From Arthrobacter globiformis NBRC 12137 (lineage in GTDB: Bacteria; Actinomycetota; Actinomycetes; Actinomycetales; Micrococcaceae): 47,624 nucleotides of DNA. Within the stretch, counting starts at the first letter, position 1. Each line of letters starts with the position of its first letter. A model generated the notes under the pieces. The model ran no database searches. It was not told the origin of the DNA and was given only the letters and a program-made list of their open reading frames with translations. Shown in pieces: positions 1 to 8,359 of this stretch. The DNA is taken from positions 1 to 47,624 of the forward strand of contig NZ_BAEG01000005.1 in assembly GCF_000238915.1 (NCBI RefSeq). The letters run 5' to 3'. Both the position numbers and the translations under genes were made by a program.

Positions 1-860
1 CCAGGGACAACCTCAACGGCTGGGGCTTTGCCGCCCCGTTCCTGGCGTTCTTCCTGGTGTTCCTCGTCTGGCCGCTGTTGTACGGCCTGTACATGAGCCT
101 CACCGGCAAGTCCCTCACCGGCGCCAACGACAGCCTGATCGGCCTGGCCAACTACGCCGAAGCGCTGGCCGACGCCGACATGTGGCATTCCCTCGGCAAC
201 ACGCTCTATTTCACGGTGATCAGCACGGTTCCCCTGGTGCTCGTTGCCCTCGTCATGGCCGCACTGGTCAACGTCGGGCTGCCGGCGCAGTGGCTGTGGC
301 GGCTCTCCTACTTCGCCCCGTACCTGCTTGCGTCCACCGTCGTCTCCCTCTTCTTCTCCTGGATGTACAACCCCCAGCTGGGCCTCATCAACGATTCGCT
401 GGCGAAAGTCGGGCTGCCCAAGGTGGCCTGGCTGAACGACCCGAACGTGGCCATGTGGGCCATCGTCATCGCCACCCTCTGGTGGACCGTGGGCTTCAAC
501 TTCCTGCTGTACCTGGCCGCCATGCAGAACATTCCCGCCCAGCACTACGAGGCGGCATCGCTGGACGGCGCCGGAGCGTGGCGGCAGTTCTTCTCCATCA
601 CCCTGCCGCAGCTCACCCCCACCACCGTGATGATCGTGCTCCTGCAGATCCTGGCCTCGCTGAAAATCTTCGATCAGGTGTACCAGATGACGGCCGGCGG
701 ACCCGCCGGTTCCACCCGGCCGGTGGTGCAGTACATCTTCGAAACCGGGTTCACCGGCTACCGGCTGGGCTACTCCGCAGCCATCTCCTACATCTTCTTC
801 GGGCTGATCGTGGCCGTCTCGGTCATGCAGTTCTTCATCACTCGCCGCAGGAGTGCATAA
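1..860 (+). CDS. Carbohydrate ABC transporter permease, first subunit (5' truncated)
   Basis: Membrane permease of the MalF/UgpA type, one half of the channel of a sugar ABC importer. The reading frame is open from base 3 to the TAA at 858-860, so the N-terminus lies outside the window; the GTG at 57 is internal. Successive hydrophobic stretches end in a cytoplasmic EAA loop (YEAASLDGAGAWRQFFSITLP) that docks on the ATPase, a hallmark of binding-protein-dependent permeases. The next permease begins 2 bp after the stop, so the two are co-transcribed. The GH51 arabinofuranosidase downstream suggests arabinose-containing oligosaccharides as substrate. The binding protein is presumably just upstream, and no ATPase is encoded here; actinobacterial sugar importers often share one MsiK-type ATPase encoded elsewhere. 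Confidence 0.93.
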   Translation, partial: RDNLNGWGFAAPFLAFFLVFLVWPLLYGLYMSLTGKSLTGANDSLIGLANYAEALADADMWHSLGNTLYFTVISTVPLVLVALVMAALVNVGLPAQWLWRLSYFAPYLLASTVVSLFFSWMYNPQLGLINDSLAKVGLPKVAWLNDPNVAMWAIVIATLWWTVGFNFLLYLAAMQNIPAQHYEAASLDGAGAWRQFFSITLPQLTPTTVMIVLLQILASLKIFDQVYQMTAGGPAGSTRPVVQYIFETGFTGYRLGYSAAISYIFFGLIVAVSVMQFFITRRRSA

Positions 861-862
861 CC

Positions 863-1759
863 ATGGCAACCCAGACCCTCACCCGCCCCGCCGCCCGCAG
901 CGCGTCCGCTCCGCGGCTCCGCCAGCCGCGGACGAAGATGACGGCGGGCAGAACCGCAGTCCTCGCGGTCGCCGCGATCCTCGCCGTCCTCTGGCTGATT
1001 CCCTTCGCCTGGGCAACCGCCACCGCCTTCAAGAGCGAGACGGACGCCGCGGCACCGAAAGTAAGCTGGATTCCGCCGTCGGGCTTTACCGCCGACGCGT
1101 TCGTCAAGGTGTTCCAGGACGGCAACATCCCGCTGTGGACCTGGAACTCGCTCTACACCTCCGCGGCCATCACCGTGATCACGCTGGCCATTTCCGCGCT
1201 GGTGGCCTACGCCCTGTCCCGCATCGACTTCCGCGGCAAGAAAGTGCTGATGACGGTGATCATCGCCTCCATCATCATTCCGCCGCCGGTACTGATCATC
1301 CCGCTCTTCTACCAGATGGTGGCACTGCACATGATTGACACGTCGTGGGCCATCATCCTGCCGCAGGTCATCCACCCGGCAATGGTGTTCGTGCTCAAAA
1401 AGTTCTTCGACCAGATCCCGCGTGAACTCGAGGAGGCCGCGGTGATGGACGGCGCCAGCCGGATGCGGATCTTCACTCAGATCATCCTGCCGCTCTCACG
1501 CCCCATCCTTGCCGCCGTCGCGATCTTCGTGTTCATCAGCGCCTGGAACAACTTCCTCTGGCCCTTCATCTCCACGAACGACGGCTCCATCCTGACCCTG
1601 CCCGTGGGGCTGCAGACCATCAAGAGCGCCTACGGCATCCAGTACGCGCAGAACATGGCCTCCGCGCTGCTCGCGGCCCTGCCGCTCATCCTCGTCTTCC
1701 TGTTCTTCCAGCGCCAGATCATCAAGGGCGTTGCGACGACGGGACTCGCCGGCACCTGA
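863..1759 (+). CDS. Carbohydrate ABC transporter permease, second subunit
   Basis: MalG/UgpE-type permease of 298 residues and partner of the upstream permease. The ATG at 863 follows the previous stop by 2 bp and is preceded by a CGCAGGAG Shine-Dalgarno inside the upstream gene, so this start is preferred over longer in-frame extensions. An N-terminal basic cytoplasmic segment (about 1-25) precedes the first membrane helix. The EAA loop reads EEAAVMDGASRMRIFTQIILP, followed by the final membrane segments. With the neighbouring permease and abfA it forms an operon for uptake and hydrolysis of arabinan or arabinoxylan fragments. The substrate is inferred from the enzyme next door; the family itself is clear. 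Confidence 0.93.
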   Translation: MATQTLTRPAARSASAPRLRQPRTKMTAGRTAVLAVAAILAVLWLIPFAWATATAFKSETDAAAPKVSWIPPSGFTADAFVKVFQDGNIPLWTWNSLYTSAAITVITLAISALVAYALSRIDFRGKKVLMTVIIASIIIPPPVLIIPLFYQMVALHMIDTSWAIILPQVIHPAMVFVLKKFFDQIPRELEEAAVMDGASRMRIFTQIILPLSRPILAAVAIFVFISAWNNFLWPFISTNDGSILTLPVGLQTIKSAYGIQYAQNMASALLAALPLILVFLFFQRQIIKGVATTGLAGT

Positions 1760-1823
1760 GCCGGGCGCCTTCGCTTTGCACTGACTGTCAAGAACCTGAA
1801 CCACGACCAAGGAGATACCCCAC

Positions 1824-3362
1824 ATGTCCCGCGCAAGGATCACCCTCGACCGCGACTTCACCATCGGGGAAGTACCCCGCCGCCTCTTCGGCTCTTTCGT
1901 TGAGCACATGGGCCGCTGCGTCTACACCGGGATCTACGAGCCCGGTCACCCCGAGGCCGACGAGAACGGCTTCCGCCAGGATGTGCTCAAGCTCGTCAAG
2001 GAGCTCGGTGCCACCGTCATCCGCTACCCCGGCGGCAACTTCGTCTCCGGCTACAACTGGGAGGACGGCATCGGTCCCCGGGAAAACCGCCCCCGCCGGC
2101 TCGACGGCGCCTGGCACACCTTGGAGACGAACGCCTTCGGCTTGCATGAGTTCGTGGACTGGTCCCGGCAGGCGGGCACCGAAATCATGGAGGCCATCAA
2201 CCTGGGCACCAGGGGAGTGGACGCGGCCCGCGAAATCGTGGAGTACGCCAACCACCCGGGCGGCACCTACCTGTCCGACCTGCGCGCCAAGAACGGCCAC
2301 AAGGACCCGTTCAACATCAAGCTGTGGTGCCTCGGCAACGAGATGGACGGACCCTGGCAGATCGGCCACAAGACTGCCGAGGAATACGGCCGGCTGGCGC
2401 AGGAAGCCGCGAAGGCCATGCGGTTCGTGGACCCGGACATCGAACTGGTGGCCTGCGGCAGCTCCAACTCCGGAATGCCCACGTTCGGCGCCTGGGAGCA
2501 GACCGTGCTGACCCACGCCTACGAGGAGGTGGATTACGTCTCGCTGCACGCCTACTACCAGGAGCACGACGGCGACGTCGGCAGCTTCCTTGCCAGCGCC
2601 GTCGATACCGACTACTTCATCGAATCGGTGATCGCCACGGCCGACGCCGTCCGCGCGAAGGGCAAGCACAAGAAGCACATCAACCTGTCCTTCGACGAGT
2701 GGAACGTCTGGTACCAGCGCGGCCTCGACACCGAGGACCAGCCGCACAACGTCTCCAAGGCCGGCTGGCGCGAGCACCCCCGCGTCATCGAGGACAAGTA
2801 CAACGTGACGGACGCCGTCGTCGTCGGCACCCTGCTCAACTCGCTGCTCCGGCACGGCGACCGGGTCAAGATCGCCAACCAGGCGCAGCTGGTCAACGTG
2901 ATCGCCCCGATCTTCAGCGAGGAAAACGGACCGGCCTGGCGCCAGACAATCTTCCACCCGTTCGCCCGGATGGCCGAACTGGCGAAGGGCCAGATCCTGC
3001 GCCTGTCCGTCGACTCCGACAAGTACGGGAATGCCCGCTTCGGCGACACCGACCTCGTCGACGTCAGTGCGACGTGGAACGAGGAAACCGGCCGGGTGGC
3101 GCTGTTCTTCGCGAACCGCGGCCTGGAGGAGGCGGCCGATGTCGAGGTGGCCCTGCGTGGCTTCGACGCCCGGCAGGTGCTCCGCGCCGAGGTCCTGGAA
3201 ATCCCGGAGGGCGGGGACCGCTTCACGATCAATGCCCAGGGCAGCCCGGACCGCGTGGGCCTGAAACCGCTCGAAGGGGCGAAGGCAAGCGGCTCCGAGC
3301 TGCGCCTGAGCCTGCCGGCCCTGTCCTGGGCCGTCGTCGAGCTGGACGTGGTCAAGAACTAG
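1824..3362 (+). CDS. abfA: Alpha-L-arabinofuranosidase, GH51
   Basis: Retaining exo-acting glycoside hydrolase releasing terminal alpha-L-arabinofuranose from arabino-oligosaccharides. At 512 residues it has the usual length for intracellular GH51 enzymes and lacks a signal peptide. The acid/base glutamate lies in LGNEMDGPW (E173) and the nucleophile in SFDEWNVWY (E292). The N-terminal FGSFVEHMGRCVYTGIYEP block and IRYPGGNFVSGYNWEDGIGP are family signatures. A beta-sandwich domain follows the TIM barrel. The start is fixed by AAGGAGAT seven bases upstream of the ATG. It sits 64 bp behind the two sugar permeases, so imported oligosaccharides are probably cut in the cytoplasm. Confidence 0.96.
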   Translation: MSRARITLDRDFTIGEVPRRLFGSFVEHMGRCVYTGIYEPGHPEADENGFRQDVLKLVKELGATVIRYPGGNFVSGYNWEDGIGPRENRPRRLDGAWHTLETNAFGLHEFVDWSRQAGTEIMEAINLGTRGVDAAREIVEYANHPGGTYLSDLRAKNGHKDPFNIKLWCLGNEMDGPWQIGHKTAEEYGRLAQEAAKAMRFVDPDIELVACGSSNSGMPTFGAWEQTVLTHAYEEVDYVSLHAYYQEHDGDVGSFLASAVDTDYFIESVIATADAVRAKGKHKKHINLSFDEWNVWYQRGLDTEDQPHNVSKAGWREHPRVIEDKYNVTDAVVVGTLLNSLLRHGDRVKIANQAQLVNVIAPIFSEENGPAWRQTIFHPFARMAELAKGQILRLSVDSDKYGNARFGDTDLVDVSATWNEETGRVALFFANRGLEEAADVEVALRGFDARQVLRAEVLEIPEGGDRFTINAQGSPDRVGLKPLEGAKASGSELRLSLPALSWAVVELDVVKN

Positions 3363-3372
3363 AGGGGAGACG

Positions 3373-3398
3373 ACGACGGCGGGTGGTCCCGCCGTCGT
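3373..3398. terminator. Terminator-like hairpin between convergent genes
   Basis: Perfect 11-bp stem ACGACGGCGGG / CCCGCCGTCGT with a TGGT loop. It lies between the convergent ends of abfA and modC. No U tract follows on either strand, so it may act with Rho or as an mRNA-end stabiliser rather than as a classical intrinsic terminator. Confidence 0.55.
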
Positions 3399-3419
3399 AC
3401 GTCCCTACACTTTGCGTGC

Positions 3420-4469
3420 CTACGCAGGGTAGACGGCGATGGCCGTGGCTTTGATGACGAAGTAGACGGTCATCCCGGGGGTGAGTCCGAGGTCTGCCGA
3501 GGCTGCCGGGGTGATGTCCGCGGACAGCCCGCCGGCGTGGACGCGGATCTGGTCGCCGTGGGGTTCCAGGTCCGTGACGGTGACGGCGAACGAGTTCCGC
3601 GGGCTGCCGTGTTCTGCGCTCAGGAAGACCGAGACCGCCGTCGGCGAAAAGACGGCGACGCCGTCCTGGCCGGGGACGGCACCGTCCTCGGGGTGCGCGG
3701 TGATGTCCAGTCCGCCGTCGGACGTGAGCCCACGGCCGGTGATAATGCCGGGAAGGAGGTTCATGCCCGCCAAACCGGCGGCGAACTTGCTGCGAGGTTT
3801 CTCCAGGACGCCGCGGGTGGGTCCGGCCTCGGTGATCCGCCCTCCTTCGACGACGATGGCCCGGTCCGCGAGCATGAGGGCGTCCAGGACGTCATGGGTG
3901 ATGATGATGGCCCGGCGGCTGGCGAGGACGCGTTTGAGGAGCCTGCGCAGCATGGGGGCGGCGTGGATGTCGAGGGCGGCCATGGGTTCGTCGAGGAGCA
4001 GCAGCTCGGGGTCCGTGGCCAGGGCACGGGCGACGGCGACGCGCTGGGCCTGTCCGCCGGAGAGCTGGCCGGGCCGCCGGTCAGCGAACTCCGACGCTTC
4101 CACCTCGGCCAGCCAGTGCCGCGCCGTCTGCAGCGCACTGGCCCGGTTCGCGCCGGCCGCCCGCGGTCCGAAGGCGACGTTCTCCAGCACGTTCATGTGC
4201 GGAAACAGCAGCGGTTCCTGGGCGAGCAGCGCTGTTCCCCGGGTGTGCGGCGGCAGACAGTGACTGTTCCCGGCGTCGAGGTTGAACAGCGTTTTGTCTC
4301 CGAGAACTGCATGCCCGCTGTCCGGACGGATGAGCCCGGCGATGATACCCAGCAGAGTCGACTTGCCGGCTCCGTTGGGCCCCAGCACCGCGACGGTTTC
4401 GGCCGGTCCGAGGCTGAGGGAAACGTCGAAGTTGCGCGCGTGCAGCGCGGCGTTGAGTGTGAAGGTCAT
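3420..4469 (-). CDS. modC: Molybdate ABC transporter ATP-binding protein ModC
   Basis: Cytoplasmic ATPase powering molybdate import, 349 residues. Walker A is GPNGAGKST (30-38), the signature LSGGQ is at 136-140 and Walker B LLLLDE at 156-161, followed by the switch-histidine segment IIITHD. A C-terminal TOBE/Mop-like domain (about 290-349) is typical of ModC and can bind oxyanion. The frame is open upstream through modB, but the ATG at 4469 overlaps the modB stop in an ATGA, giving the expected length and translational coupling. The upstream Shine-Dalgarno is weak, consistent with coupling. It is the last gene of the regulator-modA-modB-modC operon. Confidence 0.95.
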   Translation of the reverse strand: MTFTLNAALHARNFDVSLSLGPAETVAVLGPNGAGKSTLLGIIAGLIRPDSGHAVLGDKTLFNLDAGNSHCLPPHTRGTALLAQEPLLFPHMNVLENVAFGPRAAGANRASALQTARHWLAEVEASEFADRRPGQLSGGQAQRVAVARALATDPELLLLDEPMAALDIHAAPMLRRLLKRVLASRRAIIITHDVLDALMLADRAIVVEGGRITEAGPTRGVLEKPRSKFAAGLAGMNLLPGIITGRGLTSDGGLDITAHPEDGAVPGQDGVAVFSPTAVSVFLSAEHGSPRNSFAVTVTDLEPHGDQIRVHAGGLSADITPAASADLGLTPGMTVYFVIKATAIAVYPA

Positions 4470-5332
4470 GCTGTTGGTGCCGGCTCCGCCGCCAGCGCCC
4501 GTGGGCGCCGGTAGGAAAGTCCGACGACGGCAACGGCCACCGCCACCAGCACCAGTGAGAGCGCGACGGCGGCGTCGGCGTCGGTTTCGCGCTGCAGGTA
4601 GATTTCCAGCGGCAGGGTGCGCGTGACCCCCTGCAGGCTGCCGGCGAACGTCAGGGTGGCGCCGAACTCCCCAAGGCAGCGCGCGAAGGACAGCACGGCA
4701 CCGGAAGCCAGCCCCGGCAGCACCAGCGGGATGCTGACGCGGCGCAGTACCGTGGTGGGGCGCGCGCCCAGGGTTGCCGCGACCGCCTCGTATTTGGTGC
4801 CGGCGGTGCGCAGGGCGCCCTCCAGGCTGACCACCAGGAACGGCAGCGCCACGAATGTCTGCGCGAGAACGACGGCGGTGGTGGAGAAGGCGATCTGGAT
4901 TCCTGCGAAGTCCAGGCTCCGCCCGAGCAGTCCCTGCCGGCCGAACGTGTAGAGCAGGGCGATGCCGCCGACAACAGGCGGCAGGACCAGGGGGAGCAGC
5001 ACGAACGCCCGCAGCAGCCGCTGGCCCGGGAAGCTGGCACGGGCCAGGACGAGGGCCAGCGGCACGCCAAGTGCGATGCACAGCAAGGTGCTGGCGGCCG
5101 AGGTCCGCAGGCTCAGGCCCAGTGCGGTGAGGGAGGATTCCGAGGTGATGAGCGGGACGAACTGTCCCCAGTTCACCTTGGCCACCATGGCGGCAAGAGG
5201 CAGCAGGACAAACAGGGCTCCTGCTCCCGCGAGGACGAATACCCACGGCGGGACGCCGGTGTAGCCGGTGTCCCGCCTGTTTATTGTGCGGGCCGTCCAG
5301 GCCGTGCTACGGGGTGCCGAAACCGGCGTCAC
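4466..5332 (-). CDS. modB: Molybdate ABC transporter permease ModB
   Basis: Integral membrane permease of the molybdate importer, 288 residues. The [12 protein letters not shown] loop, the [14 protein letters not shown] helix and the conserved [15 protein letters not shown] segment are characteristic of ModB/CysT permeases. The EAA loop is [22 protein letters not shown]. The GTG start at 5332 lies inside modA, so the genes overlap by 26 bp. It is supported by AGGAAGG six bases upstream, and no other ATG or GTG in this frame precedes the first membrane helix. It couples to modC through an ATGA overlap. Confidence 0.94.
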   Translation of the reverse strand: MTPVSAPRSTAWTARTINRRDTGYTGVPPWVFVLAGAGALFVLLPLAAMVAKVNWGQFVPLITSESSLTALGLSLRTSAASTLLCIALGVPLALVLARASFPGQRLLRAFVLLPLVLPPVVGGIALLYTFGRQGLLGRSLDFAGIQIAFSTTAVVLAQTFVALPFLVVSLEGALRTAGTKYEAVAATLGARPTTVLRRVSIPLVLPGLASGAVLSFARCLGEFGATLTFAGSLQGVTRTLPLEIYLQRETDADAAVALSLVLVAVAVAVVGLSYRRPRALAAEPAPTA

Positions 5333-6119
5333 TGAGGACCTTCCTGCCTTCGCTGCCCGTGACCATGGCGATGAAGGCCTTGGCCAGTTCCTTGTTCCTG
5401 CTGCTGCCCACGGTGGCGATCGGGTAGGTATTCACAGCCTGGTCCGACTCGCTGAACGTGATGCCTTTGACCTTCCCGCCTGCGTTTCTGACGTCGGTGA
5501 CGTAGACCAGGCCGGCGTCGGCTTCCCCGGAGGTGACCTTACCCAGGACATCTGTGACGGAGGATTCCTCACTGACGGGTTTCAGGGTGGTTCCGGTGGC
5601 CTGTTCCACCTTCTCGGTGGCGGAGCCGCAGGGCACCTGCGGCGCGCAGACAACCACCTTGAGGCCCGGCTTCGCCAGGTCGGCGAAGGACCTGATCGAC
5701 GCCGGGTTGGCTGGTGGAACCGCGATCTCCAGGACGTTGGTGGCGAAGTTGCGCGCCGTTCCGTCTATGAGATTTGCGTCGGAGAGCTTGGCCATGTTCT
5801 TGGTGTCGGCGGCGGCGAATACGTCCGCCGGGGCCCCCTGGCTGATCTGGGTGGCCAGGTCAGAGGACCCGGCGAAGTTGAGCGTCACCTTGGTGCCCGG
5901 GTTCGCGGCTTCGAATTCGGAGGCGATCTTGGTGAAGGTCGCCTTCAGCGACGCGGCGGCAAACACGGTCACGGTGCCGGCCGCCGTCGAACTGCCACGC
6001 CGGGCTGCCCCGTTAGGGGTATTGCCGTTCGCGGTAGTGGAAGTGGCGCAGCCGGACAGCCCGGCGGCAAGGAAGCCGGCGGCCAGCAGGGCGCTGATGC
6101 GCTCGCGGCTGATGCTCAT
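5307..6119 (-). CDS. modA: Molybdate-binding lipoprotein ModA
   Basis: Extracellular, lipid-anchored molybdate/tungstate-binding protein of 270 residues. The signal peptide ends in a lipobox LSGC with the modified cysteine at residue 24. The mature protein begins the periplasmic-binding fold with [21 protein letters not shown] and contains [11 protein letters not shown] and [15 protein letters not shown], classical ModA ligand-site blocks. Conserved [15 protein letters not shown] and [10 protein letters not shown] follow. The ATG at 6119 is chosen because it precedes a good signal peptide and overlaps the regulator's stop codon (ATGA). The C-terminus overlaps the modB start. Expression is probably repressed by the Mop-domain regulator encoded first in the operon. 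Confidence 0.96.
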   Translation of the reverse strand: MSISRERISALLAAGFLAAGLSGCATSTTANGNTPNGAARRGSSTAAGTVTVFAAASLKATFTKIASEFEAANPGTKVTLNFAGSSDLATQISQGAPADVFAAADTKNMAKLSDANLIDGTARNFATNVLEIAVPPANPASIRSFADLAKPGLKVVVCAPQVPCGSATEKVEQATGTTLKPVSEESSVTDVLGKVTSGEADAGLVYVTDVRNAGGKVKGITFSESDQAVNTYPIATVGSSRNKELAKAFIAMVTGSEGRKVLSDAGFGTP

Positions 6120-6526
6120 ATGATGCTCTTTCCCTGGGGTGTTTCGATGATGACCGTGGTGGCCTTGACCACGGCGGTGGCCACGGACCCGAGTTCCAGG
6201 CCGAGTTCGCGAACGGCTTCGCTGCTCATCAGGGAAACGACGCGGAACGGGCCGCACTGTAGCTCTACCTGTGCCATGACCTTGTCCGCAGTGATGCCGG
6301 TGACGAGGCCAACGAACCGGTTGCGGGCAGAGCTGCCCACGCGGGTGGGGTCCTCGGGCAGCTGCGCCTGGTCGCGGGCGAGGTGCGCGAGTTCAAGCCC
6401 CTCAACGGCCAGCCGGCCCGAGGCGTCCTTCACCGGGGTCAGGGTCCCGTTCTCGGTCCAGCGCCGGACGGTATCGTCGCTGACGCCCAGAAACCGCGCT
6501 GCTTCGGAGATGCGGATTTTCGGCAT
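6116..6526 (-). CDS. Molybdate-responsive HTH/Mop-domain regulator
   Basis: Small DNA-binding molybdate sensor of 136 residues. Residues 1-50 form an excisionase/MerR-like winged helix-turn-helix (ISEAARFLGVSDDTVRRWTENG). Residues about 65-130 form a single TOBE/Mop domain (NRFVGLVTGITADKVMAQVEL) that binds oxyanion in ModE and molbindins. It differs from E. coli ModE, which has a LysR-like HTH and two Mop domains, but this compact form is common before modA in actinobacteria. The ATG at 6526 gives the standard N-terminus MPKIRISEAA; an in-frame GTG at 6541 would add five residues, and neither has a strong Shine-Dalgarno. An inverted repeat just upstream is a candidate autoregulatory operator. 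Confidence 0.88.
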   Translation of the reverse strand: MPKIRISEAARFLGVSDDTVRRWTENGTLTPVKDASGRLAVEGLELAHLARDQAQLPEDPTRVGSSARNRFVGLVTGITADKVMAQVELQCGPFRVVSLMSSEAVRELGLELGSVATAVVKATTVIIETPQGKSII

Positions 6527-6542
6527 GACACCATATTCCACT

Positions 6543-6577
6543 ATTTGCGGTTATTTCCGCAGTTTTTTACCGCGAAT
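6543..6577. promoter_or_regulatory. Candidate operator of the molybdate regulator
   Basis: ATTTGCGGTTA (6543-6553) and TTACCGCGAAT (6567-6577) are inverted copies matching at 9 of 11 positions, with centres 24 bp apart. They lie immediately upstream of the regulator-modABC operon in a locally AT-rich stretch. An internal GCGG-N6-CCGC dyad overlaps the left arm. The assignment to this regulator is inferred from position. Confidence 0.4.
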
Positions 6578-6621
6578 CAGAATCTGACTACAAATCCTGC
6601 TCGCCGGTAGGCTGCTGAGGA

Positions 6622-6653
6622 TTGTCATTCAATCTAGGTAGTGACACTATCTA
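6622..6653 (+). promoter_or_regulatory. PadR operator overlapping a promoter
   Basis: TAGGTAGTGACACTATCTA (6635-6653) is a 19-bp dyad with 8 of 9 arm pairs matching around A6644. The ATGT/ACAT class of PadR sites has similar spacing. A possible -35 TTGTCA (6622-6627) and -10 CACTAT (6645-6650), 17 bp apart, would place transcription start at about 6657. That is the first base of the padR GTG codon, so repressor binding would cover the promoter and the mRNA would be leaderless. Confidence 0.55.
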
Positions 6654-6656
6654 TGA

Positions 6657-7001
6657 GTGAGCGGAATCGACTGGCTGCAGGAGCTGACCCGGGCTGCTCT
6701 CCCGCATGCGGTGCTAGGGCTCTTGGCGAACGGGGAGATGCACGGCTATGCCATGATCGAAGTCCTCCGCTCCGGAGGGTTCCCGCGGACCCAGGGCGGG
6801 ACTTTGTACCCGCTCCTGCGGCGGCTGGAGGAGCAGGGGCTGGTCAGCCATGTGTGGCAGCACGACGCAGCTGGGCCCGGCCGCAAACAATTCACCATCA
6901 CCGAAGAAGGCCGCGCGGAGCTGACGCGCGCGGCGGAGGCCTGGCAGCAGATGGATGACGCACTCAGCAGGCTTCGAACCAGCAGACAGGACAACCCATG
7001 A
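6657..7001 (+). CDS. PadR family transcriptional regulator
   Basis: Winged-helix repressor of 114 residues, the short PadR-s2 type. The core HGYAMIEVLRSGGFPRTQGGTLYPLLRRLEEQGLV covers the recognition helix and the diagnostic LYPLLRRLE motif, followed by the beta-wing GPGRKQFTITEEGRAEL and a C-terminal dimerisation helix. The GTG at 6657 has no Shine-Dalgarno and sits 4 bp after the operator dyad, suggesting leaderless translation. The overlapping ATG at 6653 is in another frame. It is coupled by ATGA to a small membrane protein, a common PadR partner arrangement in which both genes are autoregulated. The inducer is unknown. Confidence 0.92.
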   Translation: MSGIDWLQELTRAALPHAVLGLLANGEMHGYAMIEVLRSGGFPRTQGGTLYPLLRRLEEQGLVSHVWQHDAAGPGRKQFTITEEGRAELTRAAEAWQQMDDALSRLRTSRQDNP

Positions 7002-7384
7002 CGTACGAGCGCGACCTTGCCTTCAACCTTCGGATCCGCGGCATCCCGGAGTGCGAGATCGCCGAAATAATGGCGGAAGTGCGGGCCCATGAAGCGGCCA
7101 CCGGGACGCCGGCAAAGGACGAGTTCGGAGCCGCCCAGGAGTATGCCAAGCAGTTCCCGAAGGGCAAGAGCCGGTCACGGGGAACGGCCATCACCGCCGT
7201 GGCAGTGGCAGCGTCCCTCGTGTACGTTCTGGCCGTCGTCGTCACGCCGTTCCTTGGCGTCGATATCCGGGAATCCGTGGGGCCCATGACCCTGCTGCCG
7301 GCGCTCGCCGTATCCCTGGGAGGCGTCCTCGCCGGATTCCTCACCGACTGCCTCCGCCCGGTGTCTTCGTCCTCCCAAGCCTGA
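6998..7384 (+). CDS. Small HAAS/DUF1700-like membrane protein
   Basis: A 128-residue protein whose N-terminal cytoplasmic part (1-55) resembles the HAAS domain often encoded next to PadR genes (DLAFNLRIRGIPECEIAEIMAEVRAHEAATG). Two hydrophobic segments follow (about 66-87 and 97-115), so it is probably a bitopic or hairpin membrane protein. The ATG at 6998 overlaps the padR stop. Families of this arrangement are thought to link envelope stress or multidrug signals to PadR control, but the role of this protein is not established. The assignment to HAAS rests on context and the helical N-terminus. Confidence 0.75.
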   Translation: MTYERDLAFNLRIRGIPECEIAEIMAEVRAHEAATGTPAKDEFGAAQEYAKQFPKGKSRSRGTAITAVAVAASLVYVLAVVVTPFLGVDIRESVGPMTLLPALAVSLGGVLAGFLTDCLRPVSSSSQA

Positions 7385-7402
7385 ACGAGCTGCCCGAAAC
7401 TG

Positions 7403-7473
7403 ACGTGATGGCGGGATTCGAACCCGCGTCAACGGTTTTGCAGACCGCTCCCTGGCCACTCGGGCACACCACG
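7403..7473 (-). tRNA. tRNA-Cys (GCA)
   Basis: All four arms can be drawn. The acceptor pairs CGTGGTG with CATCACG (one G-U pair), with discriminator U as expected for Cys. The D stem is CCC/GGG and the anticodon stem GCGGT/ACCGT with loop CTGCAAA (anticodon GCA). The T arm is GCGGG-TTCGAAT-CCCGC. The 71-nt gene does not encode CCA. It lies alone between the PadR pair and the acetyltransferase. Confidence 0.95.
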
Positions 7474-7561
7474 TACCGGTAGCCTAGGCAAGCCCCGGCC
7501 CGATGTCGCCTGTATGTAGAACTCGGTCTTGGCATTGCGGCTGACTACGCCGCGGCCGGCT

Positions 7562-8104
7562 TTACGCCGCCTGATAACCCGTCAGGTCCAGCGTGTACAC
7601 CACCAGCTGGACTTTCGGAGCGGGCCGGGGCCGCTCCCGTTCCGGCCGCCGGACAAAGCCGAAGCGCCGATAGAGCTGCTGCGACCGCTCGTTGTCCGCC
7701 CCGGTGTCGAGCACCAGGCCGCTGGCACCGGTGGCTTGCGCGAGGTTTGCCGACTCGGCGAGCAGCCTCCAGCCGATGCCCGAGCGGCGGGCCTGCGGCA
7801 GCACCGCCAGCAGCCGCAGCTCCATCTCGCCGTCGAGTGCCTGGCGGGCCAGGGATGAACCAAAAGGCAACAGGCTCGCGGTACCTACCAGGCCGCCGTC
7901 GGCCGCGTCCTCAGCAACCAAAAGCACGCCCTCCCTGGCCCGTGAAGCGGCGTCGAGCAGCAGTTCCAGGCGGTCGGGCGCAGGCTCCGGGGCGCCGGGA
8001 AGATGGTGCCCAAAGCCTTCATAGGTCAGGCGTCCGACGGCGTCGAGCTCCGACTCCGCGGCCTCGCGGATCCGGTACTGCGTTGCTGTTCCTGGCAGTG
8101 TCAC
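7562..8104 (-). CDS. GNAT family N-acetyltransferase
   Basis: Acetyl-CoA-dependent acetyltransferase of 180 residues with a single GNAT fold. The N-terminal strand and helix (YRIREAAESELDAVGRLTYEGF) are followed by motif A, where ELRLLAVLPQARRSGIGWRLL carries the pyrophosphate-binding loop. The C-terminal motif B is VLDTGADNERSQQLYRRFGFV. The GTG at 8104 is preferred over an upstream ATG (8182) because AAGGAG sits seven bases in front of it and the extra N-terminus has no GNAT features. The acceptor substrate is not predictable; small-molecule or antibiotic acetylation are both possible. It is a single-gene unit divergent from the flavin reductase. Confidence 0.88.
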   Translation of the reverse strand: MTLPGTATQYRIREAAESELDAVGRLTYEGFGHHLPGAPEPAPDRLELLLDAASRAREGVLLVAEDAADGGLVGTASLLPFGSSLARQALDGEMELRLLAVLPQARRSGIGWRLLAESANLAQATGASGLVLDTGADNERSQQLYRRFGFVRRPERERPRPAPKVQLVVYTLDLTGYQAA

Positions 8105-8359
8105 GCGTGGACTCCTTTGAGGTTGAGGGGCTGGCCGCCAGCCTGCATCACAGGCTAAACGCGCCGCCGGGACGGTTCCCACAGCAGCGACATCCCCCGA
8201 CGTTCTTCGTCACCCAAGGCCTGATTTTGGACTGTTTTTGTTACGCCCCGCTTCGGCCGGTGAAGCTGCGTTTCCATGCGCGTCAGTTCGTTGCAGCCGG
8301 GGTTTGGAAGCGGGCAGCGAGGTGCTTCATTGGGAGTACACGCTTCGAAAGGACACGCC

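Noticed and set aside
182..1759. A 525-residue frame starting inside the first permease
   Set aside because: Its first 227 residues are an Arg/His/Pro-rich shadow of the first permease. The real gene starts at ATG 863.
3420..5246. A single 608-residue open frame covering modC and part of modB
   Set aside because: The N-terminal part has no ModC similarity and runs antiphase to the clear modB frame. The ATGA overlap at 4466-4469 gives the true modC start.
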